64,000 nucleotides of DNA from Pleurodeles waltl (GCF_031143425.1 NC_090440.1:1267761123-1267825122); one strand, 5' to 3'; shown: positions 1 through 12,129, counted from the first letter of the stretch. Translations and numbers: made by a program. The notes: generated by a model from the sequence alone, not told the origin.

Positions 1-2940
1 AGAAGCAAACCACTTCCTACTATCCCTCCCTCTACAGTGGATTCTACTTCTGAGGAAGAAGAATTCCCTCCCTGTGCAGAACCTACACCAGAGGAGCTGG
101 AAGCAGACACTGCTGAGCTTTTGGGTGAAGGGGGGCCTGCCAGAGAGGAGCTGAGTGTGGCACAGCAAACCTGTCCCACATTAGAGGGTCTCAGACAGCA
201 AGCTGTCAAACAGGCTAATGGGGATGTCAGTGACTCTCACAGAGTTTACTGGGAGGACAACCTCTTGTACACTGAGCATAGGGATCCTAAACCTGGAGCT
301 GCCAGGAGATTAGTGATTCCTCAGGAGTACAGAAAGTTCCTCCTAACACTGGCACATGACATTCCCTTAGCTGGGCACCTGGGTCAAATGAAAACTTGGG
401 ACAGATTGGTACCATTGTTTCATTGGCCTAGGATGTCTGAGGACACAAAGGAATTTTGTAAGTCCTGTGAAACCTGTCAAGCCAGTGGCAAGACAGGTGG
501 CACTCCAAAGGCACCCCTTATCCCACTGCCTGTGGTTGGGGTTCCCTTTGAAAGGGTAGGGGTTGACATAGTTGGCCCCCTTGACCCTCCTACTGCTTCA
601 GGCAATAGGTTTATCTTGGTGGTAGTGGACCATGCCACAAGATATCCTGAAGCTATTCCTTTAAGGACCACTACAGCTCCTGCAGTGGCAAAGGCCCTCC
701 TGGGAATATTTTCCAGAATGGGCTTCCCAAAGGAAGTGGTATCAGACAGGGGAAGCAATTTCATGTCTGCATACTTAAAGGCCATGTGGAAGGAGTGTGG
801 TGTAACGTACAAGTTCACAACACCCTATCATCCACAAACAAATGGACTGGTGGAGAGATTTAATAAAACTCTCAAAGGCATGATTATGGGTCTCCCTGAA
901 AAACTCCGCAGGAGATGGGATATCCTTCTACCATGCCTCCTTTTTGCCTACAGGGAGGTACCCCAGAAAGGAGTGGGCTTCAGCCCCTTTGAACTTCTTT
1001 TTGGACACCCTGTTAGGGGTCCACTCACACTTGTAAAGGAGGGTTGGGAACAACCTTTAAAAGCTCCTAAGCAGGATATTGTGGATTATGTACTTGGCCT
1101 CAGATCAAGGATGGCTGAGTACATGAAAAAGGCCAGTAAAAACCTTCAGGCCAGCCAAGAGCTCCAGAAGCAATGGCATGATCAGAAGGCTGTTTTGGTT
1201 CAGTACCAACCAGGGCAGAAAGTGTGGGTCTTGGAGCCTGTGGCCCCAAGAGCACTCCAAGATAAATGGAGTGGACCCCACACAATTGTTGAAAAGAAGG
1301 GTGAAGTCACCTACTTGGTTGACTTAGGCACTGCCAGGAGTCCCCTTAGGGTGCTCCATGTCAACCGCCTGAATCCCTACTATGACAGGGCTGATCTCAC
1401 CCTGCTCATGGCAACAGATGAGGGACAGGAAGAAGACAGTGATCCTCTACCTGATCTCTTCTCTTCCACAGAACAAGATGCTCTTGTGGAAGGTGTAGTT
1501 TTGGCTGATTGTCTTACTGCTGAGCAGAAAGATAATTGCATAAATCTCCTAGGACAATTTTCAGAACTCTTCTCCATTGTGCCAGGCACCACTTCTTGGT
1601 GTGAGCACACTATAGATACTGGAGACAGTTTACCTGTCAAAAGTAAGATCTATAGGCAGCCTGACCATGTCAGGGACTGCATAAAGCAAGAAGTTCAGAA
1701 AATGTTGGAACTAGGAGTGGTTGAGCACTCTGACAGTCCATGGGCTTCTCCTGTGGTACTGGTACCAAAACCCAATTCTAAAGATGGAAAGAAGGAAATG
1801 AGGTTTTGTGTAGACTATAGAGGTCTCAACTTGGTAACCAAAACTGATGCTCACCCTATACCCAGGGCAGATGAGCTTATAGATACACTGGCATCTGCCA
1901 AGTATCTAAGCACTTTTGATTTGACTGCAGGGTATTGGCAGATCAAATTGTCAGAAGATGCTAAACCTAAGACTGCATTTTCTACCATTGGAGGACATTA
2001 CCAGTTTACTGTAATGCCTTTTGGTTTGAAAAATGCACCTGCCACTTTTCAGAGGTTGGTGAACACAGTCCTGCAAGGGCTGGAAGCTTTCAGTGCAGCA
2101 TATTTGGATGATATAGCTGTCTTTAGCTCCAGCTGGGATGATCACCTGGTCCACCTATGGAAAGTTTTGGAGGCACTGCAAAAGGCAGGCCTCACTATCA
2201 AGGCTTCAAAGTGCCAGATAGGGCAGGGTAAGGTGGTTTATCTGGGACACCTTGTTGGTGGGGAACAGATTGCACCACTTCAGGGGAAAATCCAAACTAT
2301 TATTGATAGGGTTCCCCCTACCACTCAGACTCAGGTGAGAGCCTTCCTAGGCCTCACTGGGTATTACAGGAGGTTCATTAAGAACTATGGCTCCATTGCA
2401 GCCCCTCTTAATGACCTCACATCAAAGAAAATGCCTAAAAAGGTATTATGGACAGCAAACTGTCAGAAAGCTTTTGAGGAGCTGAAGCAGGCCATGTGCT
2501 CTGCACCTGTCCTGAAAAGCCCTTGTTACTCTAAAAAATTCTATGTCCAAACTGATGCATCTGAATTAGGAGTAGGGGCAGTCCTATCACAACTTAATTC
2601 TGAGGGCCAGGATCAACCTGTTGCTTTTATTAGTAGGAGGTTGACCCCTAGAGAAAAGCGTTGGTCTGCCATTGAGAGGGAGGCCTTTGCTGTGGTCTGG
2701 GCTCTGAAGAAGTTGAGGCCATACCTGTTTGGCACTCACTTCATTGTTCAGACAGACCACAAACCTCTACTTTGGCTAAAACAAATGAAAGGTGAAAATC
2801 CTAAATTGTTGAGGTGGTCCATATCCCTACAGGGAATGGACTATACAGTGGAACATAGACCTGGGAGTAGCCACTCCAATGCAGATGGACTCTCCAGATA
2901 TTTCCACTTAGACAATGAAGACTCATCAGGTAATGGCTAG
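1..2940 (+). CDS. pol: Ty3/gypsy Pol, Gmr1-like order (IN-RT-RNase H), 5' end outside window
   Basis: The frame is open from base 1 to a TAG at 2938-2940, so the start lies upstream. Residues are counted from the GTG at 37. Integrase comes first: a zinc-binding HHCC module (H107, H114, C144, C147), then a DDE core with D177, D237 and E273 (D-x35-E spacing), then a GPY/F-like tail near 411-449. Reverse transcriptase follows, with FDLTAGYW around D628 and YLDD at 689-692. RNase H is last, with D840, E880, D907 and D950. All catalytic residues are present and there is no internal stop. Canonical Ty3/gypsy Pol has integrase last; integrase ahead of RT is the hallmark of Gmr1-like elements (first described in Atlantic cod). 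Gag and protease would lie to the left. The protein aligns end to end, without length change, with the last 967 residues of the E2 Pol at 23614-27987. Confidence 0.95.
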   Translation, partial: RSKPLPTIPPSTVDSTSEEEEFPPCAEPTPEELEADTAELLGEGGPAREELSVAQQTCPTLEGLRQQAVKQANGDVSDSHRVYWEDNLLYTEHRDPKPGAARRLVIPQEYRKFLLTLAHDIPLAGHLGQMKTWDRLVPLFHWPRMSEDTKEFCKSCETCQASGKTGGTPKAPLIPLPVVGVPFERVGVDIVGPLDPPTASGNRFILVVVDHATRYPEAIPLRTTTAPAVAKALLGIFSRMGFPKEVVSDRGSNFMSAYLKAMWKECGVTYKFTTPYHPQTNGLVERFNKTLKGMIMGLPEKLRRRWDILLPCLLFAYREVPQKGVGFSPFELLFGHPVRGPLTLVKEGWEQPLKAPKQDIVDYVLGLRSRMAEYMKKASKNLQASQELQKQWHDQKAVLVQYQPGQKVWVLEPVAPRALQDKWSGPHTIVEKKGEVTYLVDLGTARSPLRVLHVNRLNPYYDRADLTLLMATDEGQEEDSDPLPDLFSSTEQDALVEGVVLADCLTAEQKDNCINLLGQFSELFSIVPGTTSWCEHTIDTGDSLPVKSKIYRQPDHVRDCIKQEVQKMLELGVVEHSDSPWASPVVLVPKPNSKDGKKEMRFCVDYRGLNLVTKTDAHPIPRADELIDTLASAKYLSTFDLTAGYWQIKLSEDAKPKTAFSTIGGHYQFTVMPFGLKNAPATFQRLVNTVLQGLEAFSAAYLDDIAVFSSSWDDHLVHLWKVLEALQKAGLTIKASKCQIGQGKVVYLGHLVGGEQIAPLQGKIQTIIDRVPPTTQTQVRAFLGLTGYYRRFIKNYGSIAAPLNDLTSKKMPKKVLWTANCQKAFEELKQAMCSAPVLKSPCYSKKFYVQTDASELGVGAVLSQLNSEGQDQPVAFISRRLTPREKRWSAIEREAFAVVWALKKLRPYLFGTHFIVQTDHKPLLWLKQMKGENPKLLRWSISLQGMDYTVEHRPGSSHSNADGLSRYFHLDNEDSSGNG

Positions 2941-2955
2941 TCTTATTGTCCTTCG

Positions 2956-2970
2956 TTTGGGGGGGGGTTG
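2956..2970 (+). other. Polypurine tract of E1
   Basis: A run of nine G (2959-2967) followed by TTG lies immediately before the LTR start TGTAGGAAAG. A G-rich tract directly upstream of the 3' LTR is the usual primer for plus-strand DNA synthesis. E2 has the same arrangement on the other strand (23583-23594). Confidence 0.8.
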
Positions 2971-5965
2971 TGTAGGAAAGTACCATCTTGCCTGGCATGT
3001 TACCCCCATTTTTCACTGTATATATGTTGTTTTAGTTGTATGTGTCACTGGGACCCTGGTAACCCAGGGCCCCAGTGCTCATAAGTGTGCCTGAATGTGT
3101 TACCTGTGTAGTGACTAACTGTCTCACTGAGGCTCTGCTAATCAGAACCTCAGTGGTTATGCTCTCTCATTTCTTTCCAAATTGTCACTGACAGGCTAGT
3201 GACCATTTTTACCAATTTACATTGGCTTACTGGAACACCCTTATAATTCCCTAGTATATGGTACTGAGGTACCCAGGGTATTGGGGTTCCAGGAGATCCC
3301 TATGGGCTGCAGCATTTCTTTTGCCACCCATAGGGAGCTCTGACAATTCTTACACAGGCCTGCCACTGCAGCCTGAGTGAAATAACGTCCACGTTATTTC
3401 ACAGCCATTTTACACTGCACTTAAGTAACTTATAAGTCACCTATATGTCTAACCTTTACCTGGTAAAGGTTAGGTGCAAAGTTACTTAGTGTGAGGGCAC
3501 CCTGGCACTAGCCAAGGTGCCCCCACATTGTTCAGAGCCAATTCACTGAACTTTGTGAGTGCGGGGACACCATTACACGCGTGCACTACATATAGGTCAC
3601 TACCTATATGTAGCTTCACCATGGTAACTCCGAATATGGCCATGTAACATGTCTATGATCATGGAATTGCCCCCTCTATGCCATCCTGGCATTGTTGGTA
3701 CAATTCCATGATCCCAGTGGTCTGTAGCACAGACCCTGGTACTGCCAGACTGCCCTTCCTGGGGTTTCACTGCAGCTGCTGCTGCTGCCAACCCCTCAGA
3801 CAGGCAGCTGCCCTCCTGGGGTCCAGCCAGGCCTGGCCCAGGATGGCAGAACAAAGAACTTCCTCTGAGAGAGGGTGTGACACCCTCTCCCTTTGGAAAA
3901 TGGTGTGAAGGCAGGGGAGGAGTAGCCTCCCCCAGCCTCTGGAAATGCTTTGTTGGGCACAGATGTGCCCAATTCTGCATAAGCCAGTCTACACCGGTTC
4001 AGGGACCCCTTAGCCCCTGCTCTGGCGCGAAACTGGACAAAGGAAAGGGGAGTGACCACTCCCCTGACCTGCACCTCCCCTGGGAGGTGTCCAGAGCTCC
4101 TCCAGTGTGCTCCAGACCTCTGCCATCTTGGAAACAGAGGTGCTGCTGGCACACTGGACTGCTCTGAGTGGCCAGTGCCACCAGGTGACGTCAGAGACTC
4201 CTGCTGATAGGCTCCTTCAGGTGTTAGTAGCCTTTCCTCTCTCCTAGGTAGCCAAACCCTCTTTTCTGGCTATTTAGGGTCTCTGTCTCTGGGGAAACTT
4301 TAGATAACGAATGCATGAGCTCAGCCGAGTTCCTCTGCATCTCCCTCTTCACCTTCTGATAAGGAATCGACCGCTGACCGCGCTGGAAGCCTGCAAACCT
4401 GCAACATAGTAGCAAAGACGACTACTGCAACTCTGTAACGCTGATCCTGCCGCCTTCTCGACTGTTTTCCTGCTTGTGCATGCTGTGGGGGTAGTCTGCC
4501 TCCTCTCTGCACCAGAAGCTCCGAAGAAATCTCCCGTGGGTCGACGCAATCTTCCCCCTGCAACCGCAGGCACCAAAAAGCTGCATTACCGGTCCCTTGG
4601 GTCTCCTCTCAGCACGACGAGCGAGGTCCCTCGAATCCAGCGACACCGTCCAAGTGACCCCCACAGTCCAGTGACTCTTCAGCCCAAGTTTGGTGGAGGT
4701 AAGTCCTTGCCTCACCTCGCTGGGCTGCATTGCTGGGAACCGCGACTTTGCAAGCTACTCCGGCCCCTGTGCACTTCCGGCGGAAATCCTTCGTGCACAG
4801 CCAAGCCTGGGTCCACGGCACTCTAACCTGCATTGCACGACTTTCTAAGTTGGTCTCTGGCGACGTGGGACTCCTTTGTGCAACTTCGGTGAGCACTGTT
4901 TCACGCATCCTCGTAGTGCCTGTTTCTGGCACTTCTCCGGGTGCTACCTGCTTCAGTGAGGGCTCTTTGTCTTGCTCGACGTCCCCTCTCTCTGCAGGTC
5001 CAATTTGCGACCTTCTGGTCCCTCCTGGGCCCCAGCAGCGTCCAAAAACGCCAAACGCACGATTTGCGTGTAGCAAGGCTTGTTGGCGTCCATCCGGCGG
5101 GTAAACACTTCTGCACGACTCTCCAAGGCGTGGGGGATCCATCCTCCAAAGGGGAAGTCTCTAGCCCTTGTCGTTCCTGCAGTATTCACAGTTCTTCAGC
5201 CTAGTAAGAGCTTCTTTGCACCAACCGCTGGCATTTCTTGGGCATCTGCCCATCTCCGAGCTGCTTGTGACTTTTGGACTTGGTCCCCTTGTTCCACAGG
5301 TACCCTCAGTCAGGAATCCATCGTTGTTGCATTGCTGATTTGTGTTTTCCTTGCATTCTCCCTCTAACACGACTATTTTGTCCTTAGGGGAACTTTAGTG
5401 CACTTTGCACTCACTCTTCAGGGTCTTGGGGAGGGTTATTTTGCTAACTCTCACTATTTTCTAATAGTCCCAGCGACCCTCTACAAGGTCACATAGGTTT
5501 GGGGTCCATTCGTGGTTCGCATTCCACTTCTGGAGTATATGGTTTGTGTTGCCCCTATCCCTATGTTTCCCCATTGCATCCTATTGTAACTATACATTGT
5601 TTGCACTGTTTTCTAAGACTATACTGCATATTTTTGCTATTGTGTATATATATCTTGTGTATATTTCCTATCCTCTCACTGAGGGTACACTCTAAGATAC
5701 TTTGGCATATTGTCATAAAAATAAAGTACCTTTATTTTTAGTATAACTGTGTATTGTGTTTTCTTATGATATTGTGCATATGACACTAAGTGGTACTGTA
5801 GTAGCTTCACACGTCTCCTAGTTCAGCCTGAGCTGCTTTGCTAAGCTACCATTATCTATCAGCCTAAGCTGCTAGACACCCTATACACTAATAAGGGATA
5901 ACTGGGCCTGGTGCAAGGTGCAAGTACCCCTTGGTGCTCACTACAAGCCAGTCCAGCCTCCTACA
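2971..5965 (+). repeat. 3' LTR of gypsy element E1 (LTR1 type, 2995 bp)
   Basis: The LTR begins TGTAGGA and ends TCCTACA, a 7-bp terminal inverted repeat with TG...CA ends. It starts directly after the polypurine tract. It carries no long ORF. A polyadenylation signal AATAAA is at 5720-5725, inside an AT-rich stretch containing a TATATATA run near 5645. The last 0.8 kb is repeated at 50086-50836. The middle (about 4500-5200) is GC/CpG-rich. The partner 5' LTR lies outside the window, so age cannot be estimated. Confidence 0.9.
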
Positions 5966-6578
5966 GATGGCTGTTGGGTGTGTGAGTGCTTCAGTTTGTG
6001 TCCTTTAGGAGGTGGAGACAGACAGGGTGGGAGAGGACCAAGGGGACACGTGAATGGATGTTGTGGAGGTGTCTGCTAGTGAGGTGTGTGTGTGCTGCTT
6101 GGTGTGGTGATGGTGGTGGTGGATGTTGATGCAGTGCATGCATGTGTGAGTGTGGATGTGACTGTGAAGGAGGTGGAAGAGGAGGAAGAGGGGAGACAGT
6201 GGAGGCAGTGGAGGCAGTGGATGTGGTTTTGTCTGCAACTGTCTGATGTTTGCGTGAGTACTTGTGAGTTTTGTGCCTGTGTTTGACTGTGCCACTCTTG
6301 TGTGTTGTCTTGTGTGCATTCTCATCTGTATGTGTGCATGAGATGGGCTGGGGTGGAGGAGACTGGGAGGGGGTAGTTGGAGGGGGGGTGGTAGGAACAG
6401 GGACAATGGCTGCCATCAGAGAGGAGGCCTGAGCCTGAATTGATCTCTGTTGGACTGCCAATCCCCTGCACATGCCAGTCCAGGTCTTAAGTCCTGCCAC
6501 TGCCATGTTCCCTGTCTCACCCCACCCCTCTTCAGAGGGCCCTGGAAAGGGAATATGTGTACCCAGATAATCCCTCAT
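5966..6578 (-). pseudogene. Myb-like Harbinger gene, C-terminal fragment, cut by E1
   Basis: On the minus strand an open frame runs from about 6578 to 5991. It codes a stretch with LMAAIVPVP followed by a proline-, histidine-, serine- and threonine-rich tail. The same order (LMAAIVPV, then PPP, then KH/HT-rich) occurs in the intact frame at 63170-63400. The fragment is therefore the C-terminal half of the same kind of Harbinger-associated Myb-like protein. The reading direction runs into the LTR end at 5965, so E1 inserted here and the rest of the gene should lie left of E1, outside the window. The DNA-binding domain is not present here. Low-complexity composition makes exact homology boundaries uncertain. 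Confidence 0.55.
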
Positions 6579-8267
6579 CTACACACACCCAGACTTGCAT
6601 TCTGAATCCAGTGTGCTTCCCTCTTTAGTATGGTATGCCATAGTCACTGTTCTTCTGTCTGCATGGACTTCTGGTTGAATAATGCACTGCCTTGTAGTCT
6701 GTAGGACCTGTAATCACCTGTCCCTTGTTTCCCATGTAAAAGGTACTGTTGGCCCTTTGAACTTGATTCTCACCTACAGGACTTGTGAGAGACTGAAGCT
6801 GCACACACCTGTGAGTACATCCATGCAGGCCAGCGATTGGAACATGCACTGCCCTTGCAGCTGCCTGGAACAGCATAAAAGCTGCCATTTTATGTATAAC
6901 ACTGTTATGCATTGCCGTCTAAATCACTTGTGTAACACAAGCCTTGGGTTATTGTGTTACGTTCCAACACACAGGACAAACACAGTTTTCATTTTCCACA
7001 GTGTTGTTCCAGCTTTGACCAGTCTCAGTCTTCTCACTGTGTATTTGCCTTGTTAAATTTGTGATTCTGATTGACCCTGCATCCTGTTAGCCTGACTGGT
7101 TCCTGTCTTTGCATTACCATAAAGGTTCCCTGTGGCTACATTTGTCTCATAGTTGCATTCCAAGCCCTCACTTTCCTCCTGGGGTATTGTGTCAGGTGGG
7201 TCTACAATGAATACTCAAATACATTGTATAGCATAATCAGTTTACTTATCGTACCATGGGGTGGAACTTGTCTCCAAATGGGCCTAATCATGGGCCATCT
7301 CTTTTCTGGGTTTCATGTATGCATGAGTGACAAATAGTGACAGTGTACCATGGCTGTATGCGTGGATTGGGTATGGTGCCTCCTGCACAACAAACAACGT
7401 CAGATAATGTGCATGAAATGTCAACACATGTTAGGACCCTGATTCACATTGCCCCCAACATATTTTTGGGGCTTGCGTGGTGAATAGCTGTGAGATAAAT
7501 CAGCACAGAGGCACTGATGTTCCCGGATGCAGTGGGAATATTAGAGGCCAACCTGTGTACAAATGTTGTGATGAAATCTGCCGGTTTAAAATTCCTGATC
7601 CATTAACTTTGTCAGCACACCAAGGTATGCCATTTATGCATATGCGTCAAAAAGATGCACATGCGTCAATAAAGGACACATATGTGTCGAAAAATGACGC
7701 TAATTGCCATGATACATCCATTGGCCCTGAGCGGTAATTCCCACACAGTACCCCATGAACTGGTTAAGTATGAAACATATTTGAAAATATAGATGCAGGG
7801 TTATTTCTAAGCATGTGCGTCAAAATAAAATGACGCACAGACTGTAAGCATTACAATATTTTGACGCATAAGAATAAAAAAGCCCCGCATTTGAGGCAGG
7901 AAGTGATGTAATAAGATATTCTGTTTACAGAATTGGTACAGTGGGTGTACTTTCACTTTGCAGTCTGTGATATTTGCTGATTGTGTGGCTGTGCTTTGAC
8001 TTGTCTCTGTGTGCATTTTGTGATTTTGTCTACTGTGTGGTTTTTGAATTGTCTTTTTGTGTTTCCTAAGTGTCTGTGTTATCCTGTGTAACTGTATTTT
8101 TTGTCAATTCTGGTGTATAAATTTATATTTGTACTGTTGGGAGTCTGTTGTGGGTAGTGTTAGTTTGGGGGTAGTTGGGCTGTTTTCTGGTAATTGTTTT
8201 TCATTTCCCTCTCCTACTTTCCCTTCATTCTCCTCTGTACCCCTTTATTCCCTTTTATTGTGCAAAC
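6579..8267. other. No gene recognised; probable upstream DNA of Myb-like gene A
   Basis: No supported coding region. About 7640-7870 is rich in GCGTCA/TGACGC motifs, including the inverted pair GTGCGTCA...TGACGCAC at about 7815-7838. Sequence 8000-8260 is T-rich and leads to the ATG of gene A at 8268. No terminal inverted repeat matching the far end of gene B was found. Confidence 0.4.
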
Positions 8268-8394
8268 ATGTTGGGTAGGCCTCGTTTTGGCAGGATGGGA
8301 GAGGAGGAGCTGGATGGATTTATTTGGCTGGTGTGCCACTTCCTGCCCTTAATGATCGAGGCAGGTGGGCGTGTGATACAGGGGTATCACACAG

Positions 8395-8406
8395 AGGCAA
8401 GGAGTC
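8395..8406. repeat. Target-site duplication of LINE, left copy
   Basis: AGGCAAGGAGTC is found here and again at 14820-14831, flanking the LINE exactly. Removing the LINE and one copy restores an open Myb-like exon. Confidence 0.93.
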
Positions 8407-8646
8407 AGTCAGTCAGTCAAATAACTTTATTCGGCAATTGCCATAAAAGTACAAACCAAGACACATTTCCCAATCTATAAATAGTAAAATAAAACTTTAA
8501 AACCATTACTGGAAGCACCAGATGAACATCCAATCTGAAACCCCTTGACATACATAGATAAATATACTAGACATGATTAAAAATCACAAAGTCAGAAAAG
8601 TACAAATGTTAGCGTTAAAAAGATATACTATACGTACATAAAATAT
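8407..8646 (-). other. LINE 3' UTR with GACT tail
   Basis: The 240 bases after the ORF2 stop have no coding frame. On the element strand they end with an AATAAA (element coordinates near 8428), then TTATTTGACTGACTGACTGA. The tail merges with the AGTC end of the target duplication, so the tail/target border is ambiguous by up to 4 bases. Confidence 0.8.
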
Positions 8647-11600
8647 TTAAAAAGGAGTAGGCCTTTTCCTAATGCGTAAAGAAGCTGTGACAAAGTCTAA
8701 TACATGGTGACAAATTTGGATATTAGGCAATCTCTGAAGGTATAGCAGGGCTTCCTTATAATGAATAGGTCTAAAAAGACGTAACGTGGGTAAAATAAAG
8801 GCCCCTCTAGGTGCAGCATATAAAGGGCAAAAAAGAAAAAAATGCAAAGTGCTCTGGGTTGATTTGGAGTCACAGGGACAAAGCGGTAAATCCTTTTTCC
8901 AGAAACATGGTTCAGGGAAAGCTACCTTAAAATGAATTAGATTAAGTCTAAAAAGTGTTAAAAAGTAAATTATTTTAAAACTTGAAAACCAAGACAAATA
9001 GGGTTCAAGGCATGGAACAGTCACAATCCGAGAATAAGAATCAAAAGATTTCAATTTCAGGGAACTATAAAATCTCAGCTCTGATATGTGCTTGGAATAA
9101 GTAGACTTCAAAACAGACCTAGAGTTTGTGGTTAATAGATGGGGATCATCAAACATATATCTAAGCCCTAGGTTCTCAAAGGAGTTTTGCAGAAACATAA
9201 GCCAGGGAATCCTATTTGAGTATTCCAATTGAAGACAATCAGTGATACAGTCTTGGACCAAACTTGCCATAGGGTTTGACCAACATTTGATCCACAGCAG
9301 TAGGGGAGCCATAAAGACCCTGTCCTCCAAAAAGCACTGACCCAGTTCTTCATGGCAGATTATGTTTGCGGTGCATTTTGGAACCAACAATAATCTGCGC
9401 AGGAATTTATTTTCTACACTCTGAAGAGACGGTATTTTATTATAGCCCCAGACGCCTGCCCCATAAAGGACTGATGCAGTGCATTTGGAATTATAAAGAG
9501 TTTTCAACTGAGCAGGGGGTCTGTGACCTAGTTTATTTGAAAAGCGAAAAATTGCTTCATTGTTCCTTATCAACTGTTGGAGCTTAAAATTAATGTGTGT
9601 CTTCCAGGACAAAGAAGAACTCATGTACATGCCTAGATAACAAAATTCTTTGACCTTATTAAGAGTGTGCCCTCCCATAGAAAATAGTTTAGACTTTGTA
9701 TTGCGTGGGCCACAAGTCATAACAAAAGTCTTTGGGTAATTTACTTTCAGATCCAGATTCAGCATAAAATCGTAAAATACATCCAGTAGTCCCTGTAAAC
9801 CGTCTGCAGTACGGGCAATTAAAACTGCATCGTCAGCGTATAATAAAACTGGAAGGTGTCTCTGACCCATCTTCGGTATGTCCTTTGCATGTTTTAAAAG
9901 TGAATCATAGAGCCCATTTATATAAATCAGAAAGAGAAAAGGGGCTAAGATACATCCCTGCCTTACGCCCCTAGTTGACGGGATGGGGGAGGTTCTCTGC
10001 CCATGTGAGCCGACCTGAACAGAAATTGTTAGGTCTGTGTGTAGGCGTTTAATAAGCTCCAATAGAGGCGGATCACAGCCTAAGGCTTCCAAAATTTGCC
10101 ATAACTTTGACCTATTAACCATATCAAAGGCACTGGTTAGATCAATGAAAGCCATGTGAATAGACTCTTTTTTGACTGTCACATATTTGCTGAGTATCAG
10201 CTGCAAGTTTAAAACTTGCTCAACTGTGCCTACACCAGGTCTAAAACCAAATTGAATAGGGGATAAAATCTGGGCCTCGGACACCCAGTCTTCTAACCGG
10301 GACAAGATCACACTACCTAAAATCTTTGCCGTCGAATCAATAAGAGAGATTGGTCTGTAACAGGAAGGATCTTGTCTATTACCTTTTTTAAAGATAGGAA
10401 CAATAATGGCCGATTTCCATGAAAGGGGCACGTTACTGTTTACCACACTATTCAAAACATTTGTAACTAGCGGACCCCAAAGATCAATTTCTGATTTAAA
10501 AAGATCAGCGGGAACCCCATCGGGGCCGGGAGCTTTTCCCTGCCTTTATCTATTAATAGCATTTTTGACCTCGTGGAGGTCAAAAATAATGTTTGGGGCC
10601 TTAGTTTTGGAATCTAAATTGAAAAGTGCAGAAGGATTTACATGCAAATTCTCATAGGTTCCTGAACAGAAGACTTTCCTAAAATGAGTTAACCAGACAT
10701 CCTCAGTAATAAGACAGTCATCGGCCAAAGAGTGATGACCAGAAAAGTATGAGTGATTAATCACTTTCCAAAATTTAGAAGTGTCCTTCTGCTCAGATGC
10801 AGCCAAAAGATCGCCCCAGGCCCTGGACCTAATTTCTGATTTCCGTTTGTCAATGGCAGCCTTATAATCAACTCTGGCTATTTTAACTAATTGACGGGAG
10901 AGAGGAACTGCTTTAAGTGCATCTTTGAGTTTTTTGTGGGCAGATGAACACGCGGAGTCGAACCATCTGTGGGCCGCCGGCCCCTTCGCAGGCCTGTCCA
11001 CCGCCAAGGCGCGTGAAATGTCAGTGCTTAAAAATTCAAATTCACGCACTATGCGGTCAGAATCTAACTGCTGGGAGAGACACATCTGAATCGAGTCCGA
11101 CCTACTTCTTACAATTTCCTGGTTAAAAAGTTTTGGATCTATTTTGTCCCATTTTAAACGTATGCCACAGTTTGGATTATAAACAGTAGCAGCGCTCAAG
11201 CTTTTATTATTGGGTGCCTGAATAATTTTTAGGTCCAATATAATACTAAGGGGGTTATGATCACTCGCACAGTGGGGCGTAATCTTGAATTCTTGAATTA
11301 CGTAAAAATCAGAGGAGCTGATAAGTATGAAATCGATAATACTCCCCCTCAAATTCCCTGTAAAGGTTAGTATATTGCAGGCGTCAGGGTCCAATTTCTC
11401 GGTAACATGGACCAAGTCAAATTTACAAGTAAAAAGGTTTAAGGCATCTCCTTCAGATGTATGGTTAAAATGAAATACTGACTCTCTGCCCTCATCAGGA
11501 AAGGCACACAGGTCCATGTGTTCTTTGCTGCACAGAGGAGTGTTGAAATCGCCCACCCATATAATAATTAGGTCACTATTCTGCAAAGCATGTGAAGAAT

Positions 11601-12123
11601 CTATAAAATCCGTTACCTCTTCCAAATGACCCATAAGGAGGCCCCGAGGGATATTGTTATAAAAGTTTAAAATAAGGATATCCTTTTGGCCACAAATAGA
11701 GACTAGGACAACCATAAAATAAAGGGAAAACCAGATTAAAGACACTTTTAAAAGCGGGAGATGTACGGAAACGAGAACTAAGAGGCCGCCACTAGCTCTC
11801 CCCATCTGGGAGGTTAATGCCGGCTGACACAAAGAGGGGAAACCGTTCAGGAGGAACGTATCTTTGGACCAGGTCTCCTGTAGACAGATTATATCGTAGG
11901 AGGAAATGAAGCTCTTCCAGTCCGAATTGTCAGATTTAGATCGCAGCCCTGCTATGTTCCAGCTAAGCAGAGTTAATGGTCTAGACACAGGACATGACAT
12001 TAGAACTTTAGTATTTATAGGAGCTTTCAGGTCCAAATCAGGCTTTCCTGTGTCCCAGATACATTCAGCGTGGACATTCCCAGCCTTTGGTCTCTCCTTT
12101 TTAGAAGAACAGGGGTGGGTCAC
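8647..12123 (-). pseudogene. LINE ORF2: AP endonuclease + reverse transcriptase, one in-frame stop
   Basis: A single frame of 1159 codons runs from 12123 to 8647 with one TAA at 10548-10546. The first ATG in frame is at 12000, just before the endonuclease, and is the likely start. Endonuclease motifs: SWNIAGLRSK, CLQETW, VGDFNTPL and ASDHNPLS. RT motifs: KAPGPDGVP just after the stop, YRPISLI, FGFRPG, FIDLTSAFD, GVRQGCILAPFLF and LLYADDAVLI (catalytic YADD about 9840-9829). The C-terminal end has a cysteine/histidine cluster CPCDSKSTQ...HFFLFCP. Length and domain order fit a complete LINE ORF2. The single stop would split endonuclease from RT, so this copy is probably dead unless it is read through. 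Everything else is open, which implies recent insertion. Confidence 0.92.
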
Positions 12124-12129
12124 CGATAG

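Noticed and set aside
477..818. Minus-strand frame opposite the E1 integrase (also 25799-26077 opposite E2)
   Set aside because: Shadow of the conserved pol sequence on the opposite strand; similarity between the two shadows follows from the real gene.
1..2940. Integrase-before-RT order as an assembly error
   Set aside because: Three separate copies (E1, E2, E3) on both strands share the order inside continuous frames.
3600..5370. Many short overlapping frames in the E1 LTR
   Set aside because: All lie inside an LTR, overlap on both strands, and carry no recognisable domain; GC-rich DNA gives chance frames.
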